Positions 61,702 to 64,000 of a stretch of 64,000 bases of DNA are shown here, one piece after another. Source of the stretch: Pedobacter sp. (GTDB taxonomy: Bacteria; Bacteroidota; Bacteroidia; Sphingobacteriales; Sphingobacteriaceae); NCBI RefSeq assembly GCF_031119335.1, contig NZ_JAVHXT010000004.1, forward strand, positions 257,462-321,461, read 5' to 3'. The translations under genes were made by a program, and so were the position numbers. Position 1 is the stretch's first letter; each line of letters starts with the position of its first letter. The notes beneath the pieces are model-generated. The model worked only from the letters and a program-made list of their open reading frames with translations. It made no database searches and had not been told where the DNA came from.

Positions 61702-61746
61702 TTCTATTATTTTTTCAAAGACCAAACTTTGCGTTTAAACTAAATT

Positions 61747-61820
61747 CGTCATTGCGAGGCACGAAGCAATCTTAAAGCGTTGTATTTTATCTAGAGATTG
61801 CTTCGTGCCTCGCAATGACG
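61747..61820. repeat. Complete CGTCATTGCG palindrome
   Basis: Arms 61747-61772 and 61795-61820 are perfect over 26 bp with a 22-nt loop. It is the reference copy of a family that has partial copies at 15276, 27807 and 35585. No terminator T run follows. Confidence 0.85.
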
Positions 61821-61930
61821 TGAAGCATATACAAACGCAGTGTCAAATGTACGAAATAATCATTTATATATTTTTTTAGGTAAAACTCTGATAATATTTC
61901 AAAACATATTGAAGTATAAAATCATTTTAA

Positions 61931-61962
61931 CAAAAAAAGGCGGGTGATAAACACCCGCCTTT
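61931..61962 (-). terminator. Terminator of the amidohydrolase pair
   Basis: AAAGGCGGGTG / CACCCGCCTTT forms an 11-bp stem with a 5-nt loop, and on the minus strand a run of T follows (plus-strand A run 61932-61938). It lies downstream of the amidohydrolase stop at 62044. Confidence 0.85.
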
Positions 61963-61978
61963 AACTTAATTTTTTCAA

Positions 61979-62037
61979 CGTTGGCGAGGACGCCAACATC
62001 GGCAATGGAAGCACACGTTGGCGTCCCCGCCAACGTA
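61979..62037. repeat. Double GTTGGCG palindrome
   Basis: ACGTTGGCGAGGACGCCAAC and its reverse copy GTTGGCGTCCCCGCCAACGT enclose about 17 bases; the 20-bp arms differ at one position and each arm is itself self-complementary. It is related to the repeats at 35413 and 24209 and lies between the stop of the amidohydrolase gene and its terminator. Confidence 0.7.
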
Positions 62038-62043
62038 AACCAA

Positions 62044-63351
62044 TTACTTAATCGTATACTTATCACTAAACTTCTTATCCAATTGTTTGTGCAAGTTATC
62101 TAAATTGATATCTCTACCTTGAATAAAAGCCTTTTCGATTTTATTGGTTTTCATATCTAAAGCATCACCGGTAGAAATAAAGAAAGTCGCATCTTTGCCC
62201 ACTTCTAGGCTTCCTGTAGTTTTATCAATACCTAAAATTTTAGCGGTATTTAAGGTAATGGTTTGCAAAGCCTTTTCTTTATCTAAGCCCCACGTTGCTA
62301 CGGTACCTGCCATAAACGGCAAGTTACGTTGCTGCCAAAAATCGTTGATGCTTACCGCTACTGTCACACCTGCATTGAATAAAATTGCTGTGTTTTTGTA
62401 AGGCATATTCACATCATCATCTATGTTTCCTGGCAAAGAGTGTGGTTGGTTCACAATTACAGGCACATTGTTTTGCTTCAAGAAATCCGTTACTAAATAA
62501 GCATCGCTACCACCAATAATTATTGGCGTGATATTAAATTTCTTTGCAAAATTAACCGCAGCTACAATATCCTTTTGCGTATTTGCACTGATGTATAATT
62601 TCTGCTCGTCTTTAAACAACTTCGCCATTGCTGCCATACGAGTATTCGTTTCAGCAGGTTTAGCACCTTCGTTATACGCTTTTGCTTCTGCAAAGAAACT
62701 GTTCAGCTCTGCAATTGCAGCTTGGGTACGCTCAGCCATTGATTCCGCAGAAAAACCTGGTCTAAAACCACCGAAACCTCTAAAGCGAGGAGTTGCAGGC
62801 CAATTTACGTGCATACCATCATCGGTTTTTATAGCCGCATCTTCCCAGTTCCAAGCATCTAACTGAACGATAGAGGAACTTCCAGAAATAGCACCACCGC
62901 TTGGTCTAATTTGTGCCATCAAAACACCATTACTACGTAACGTTGCAGGCACTTTAGAGTCGGTATTGTAAGCTACTAACGACCTGATGTGCGGATTTAA
63001 ATTTCCAATCTCTTGAAAGTCTAAAGTTGCTTTAATCGATTCATACTCTACCAAACCTAAGGTATTTACCGGAGCAATAAAACCTGGGTAAACGTGTTTG
63101 CCGTTCCCATCAATCACATCAGCATCTGTAAGTGCCAATTTTACCACAGTAGCATCGCCAACGCCAGTAATTTTGCCTTTCTCGAAGGTCATATATCCAT
63201 TCTGGATAACTTGTCCGTTGCCGATATGGATAACAGCACCCATCAAAATTGCCTTTTTAGCTTGTGCTTTTGCAGGAGAAATATTGGCTTGCCCAAATGC
63301 AGATGCACTTGCTGCAAGTGCTAAAAACAAGGTTAAAATTTTCTTATTCAT
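62044..63351 (-). CDS. Secreted amidohydrolase-family protein lacking the HxH motif
   Basis: The 435-residue protein has a signal peptide (1-20) and the amidohydrolase overall plan: the N-terminal sheet with ILMGAVIHIGNGQVIQNGYM, the entry block HVYPGFIAPVNTLGLVEYES near 91-110, and the closing segment TITLNTAKILGIDKTTGSLE. At the position where metal-dependent family members have HxH after PGxID, it reads PGFIAPVNTLG, so the metal site is incomplete. It forms a tandem pair with the next gene, overlapping it by 8 bases. It may be a non-catalytic partner or use a different site. Confidence 0.78.
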   Translation of the reverse strand: MNKKILTLFLALAASASAFGQANISPAKAQAKKAILMGAVIHIGNGQVIQNGYMTFEKGKITGVGDATVVKLALTDADVIDGNGKHVYPGFIAPVNTLGLVEYESIKATLDFQEIGNLNPHIRSLVAYNTDSKVPATLRSNGVLMAQIRPSGGAISGSSSIVQLDAWNWEDAAIKTDDGMHVNWPATPRFRGFGGFRPGFSAESMAERTQAAIAELNSFFAEAKAYNEGAKPAETNTRMAAMAKLFKDEQKLYISANTQKDIVAAVNFAKKFNITPIIIGGSDAYLVTDFLKQNNVPVIVNQPHSLPGNIDDDVNMPYKNTAILFNAGVTVAVSINDFWQQRNLPFMAGTVATWGLDKEKALQTITLNTAKILGIDKTTGSLEVGKDATFFISTGDALDMKTNKIEKAFIQGRDINLDNLHKQLDKKFSDKYTIK

Positions 63352-64000
63352 GGTGGTGTCCTCCTTCTTCTGAGTGAATTGCTTCGAAACCGTTTGAGTA
63401 ATCGCTCGCAGTTTCGCAATTGTATAGTGTAGAAGTGTTACCCATTGGACGCTGAGTTCTTCCTCCCTTATTTTTACTATCTAACATTTTTTGGATAAGC
63501 CTAGCTCTTTCCACTTGTTGTTGCTTCAATTTTTGAGCATCTTTTTCGATATCCCAGTATAAAACACCATCAACAAAAGTTTTTTCTGCTTTTGCATAAA
63601 TTGAAAGTGGATTATCAGACCAAACGACTACGTCGGCATCTTTACCTGCTTTTAAACTTCCTACTTTATCATCAATATGAAGCATTTTAGCAGGATTTAA
63701 GGTTACAAACTTTAAAGCATCTTCTTCCGAAACACCGCCGTACAATACCGCTTTACCAGCTTCCTGATTTAAACGACGAGCCATTTCAGCATCATCAGAG
63801 TTAAATGCAGTAGTGATACCAACGTTGTGCATGATTTTGCCGTTGTAAGGAATAGCTTCTGCCACCTCAAATTTGTAAGCCCACCAATCTGAGAAAGTTG
63901 ATGCTGCAATCCCATGCGCTTTCATTTTATCGGCCACTTTATAACCTTCTAAAATGTGGGTAAAAGTGTTGATTTTGAAACCTAAACTATCGGCAACGTG
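63344..64000 (-). CDS. Amidohydrolase-family protein, N-terminus cut by the window edge
   Basis: The frame stays open through position 64000, so the upstream part is missing; an in-frame GTG at 63937 is not needed as a start. The visible about 218 residues are the C-terminal part of an amidohydrolase: VGITTAFNSDDAEMARRLNQ with the metal-binding Asp-type block, VSEEDALKFVTLNPAKMLHI, and the closing GKDADVVVWSDNP. The end (NPLSIYAKAEKTFVDGVLYW) is typical. The tail ends GHHHE. It is paired with the gene at 62044-63351 in one transcript. Confidence 0.85.
   Translation of the reverse strand, partial: HVADSLGFKINTFTHILEGYKVADKMKAHGIAASTFSDWWAYKFEVAEAIPYNGKIMHNVGITTAFNSDDAEMARRLNQEAGKAVLYGGVSEEDALKFVTLNPAKMLHIDDKVGSLKAGKDADVVVWSDNPLSIYAKAEKTFVDGVLYWDIEKDAQKLKQQQVERARLIQKMLDSKNKGGRTQRPMGNTSTLYNCETASDYSNGFEAIHSEEGGHHHE

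Overview
The window looks like chromosome from a member of the Bacteroidota, most likely family Sphingobacteriaceae and close to Pedobacter. The evidence is promoters with the TAnnTTTG -7 box instead of a sigma70 -10 box, lipoproteins and carboxypeptidase-regulatory plus beta-barrel proteins typical of the phylum, the order miaB / sigma54 activator / lptE / TPR protein / secG / groES-groEL, and several families of intergenic palindromes. The genus is inference; no marker gene was compared.

Layout. 1-8.5 kb: tryptophan 2,3-dioxygenase, branched-chain aminotransferase, two paralogous AsmA-like membrane proteins with a DinD/BRO-type gene between them, and miaB. 8.5-15.2 kb: sigma54 activator, lptE, TPR protein, secG, a lipocalin-like lipoprotein and groES-groEL. 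15.8-27.8 kb: MgtC-like and RDD membrane proteins, L-serine dehydratase, an ECF sigma / anti-sigma-like / PaiB cluster, a DUF4349 lipoprotein, a von Willebrand protein, a DUF4197 lipoprotein and htpG, with repeat-rich gaps. 28-37 kb: phosphoesterase, DUF4143 ATPase, DUF4397 lipoprotein, large outer-membrane barrel protein, M28 peptidase, TlpA-like thioredoxin and aat. 37-46.3 kb: small secreted proteins, an App1-type lipid phosphatase divergent from a lipid kinase, a frameshifted hemolysin III gene, rbfA, hflX and tex.

47-60.5 kb is an exopolysaccharide locus, mostly on the minus strand. It holds a response regulator, an initiating sugar-phosphate transferase, a short TolC-like protein, a Wzc-like chain-length protein with a decayed kinase domain, a Wzy-like polymerase, four minus-strand glycosyltransferases (a fifth is on the plus strand), a Wzx flippase and a 32-residue membrane peptide not previously in the gene calls. 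A plus-strand Fic gene with a palindromic promoter interrupts it.

60.6-64 kb: an Lrp/AsnC regulator, then a plus-strand RNA unit, then two amidohydrolases, the last cut by the window edge. The RNA unit has its own promoter and terminator and encodes two tandem tRNA-like RNAs with a leucine-type class II body, an anticodon loop reading GTC, and variable arms of 41 and 73 nt. This pair is the most unusual thing seen.

Other observations worth checking are: a promoter architecture shared by groES and htpG (GG-N10-GA core plus inverted repeats); a MITE-like insertion with 16-17 bp terminal inverted repeats sitting inside the loop of a larger repeat; a repeat family whose copies share an outer frame but carry different central hairpins; and twin operator palindromes in front of the Fic gene.
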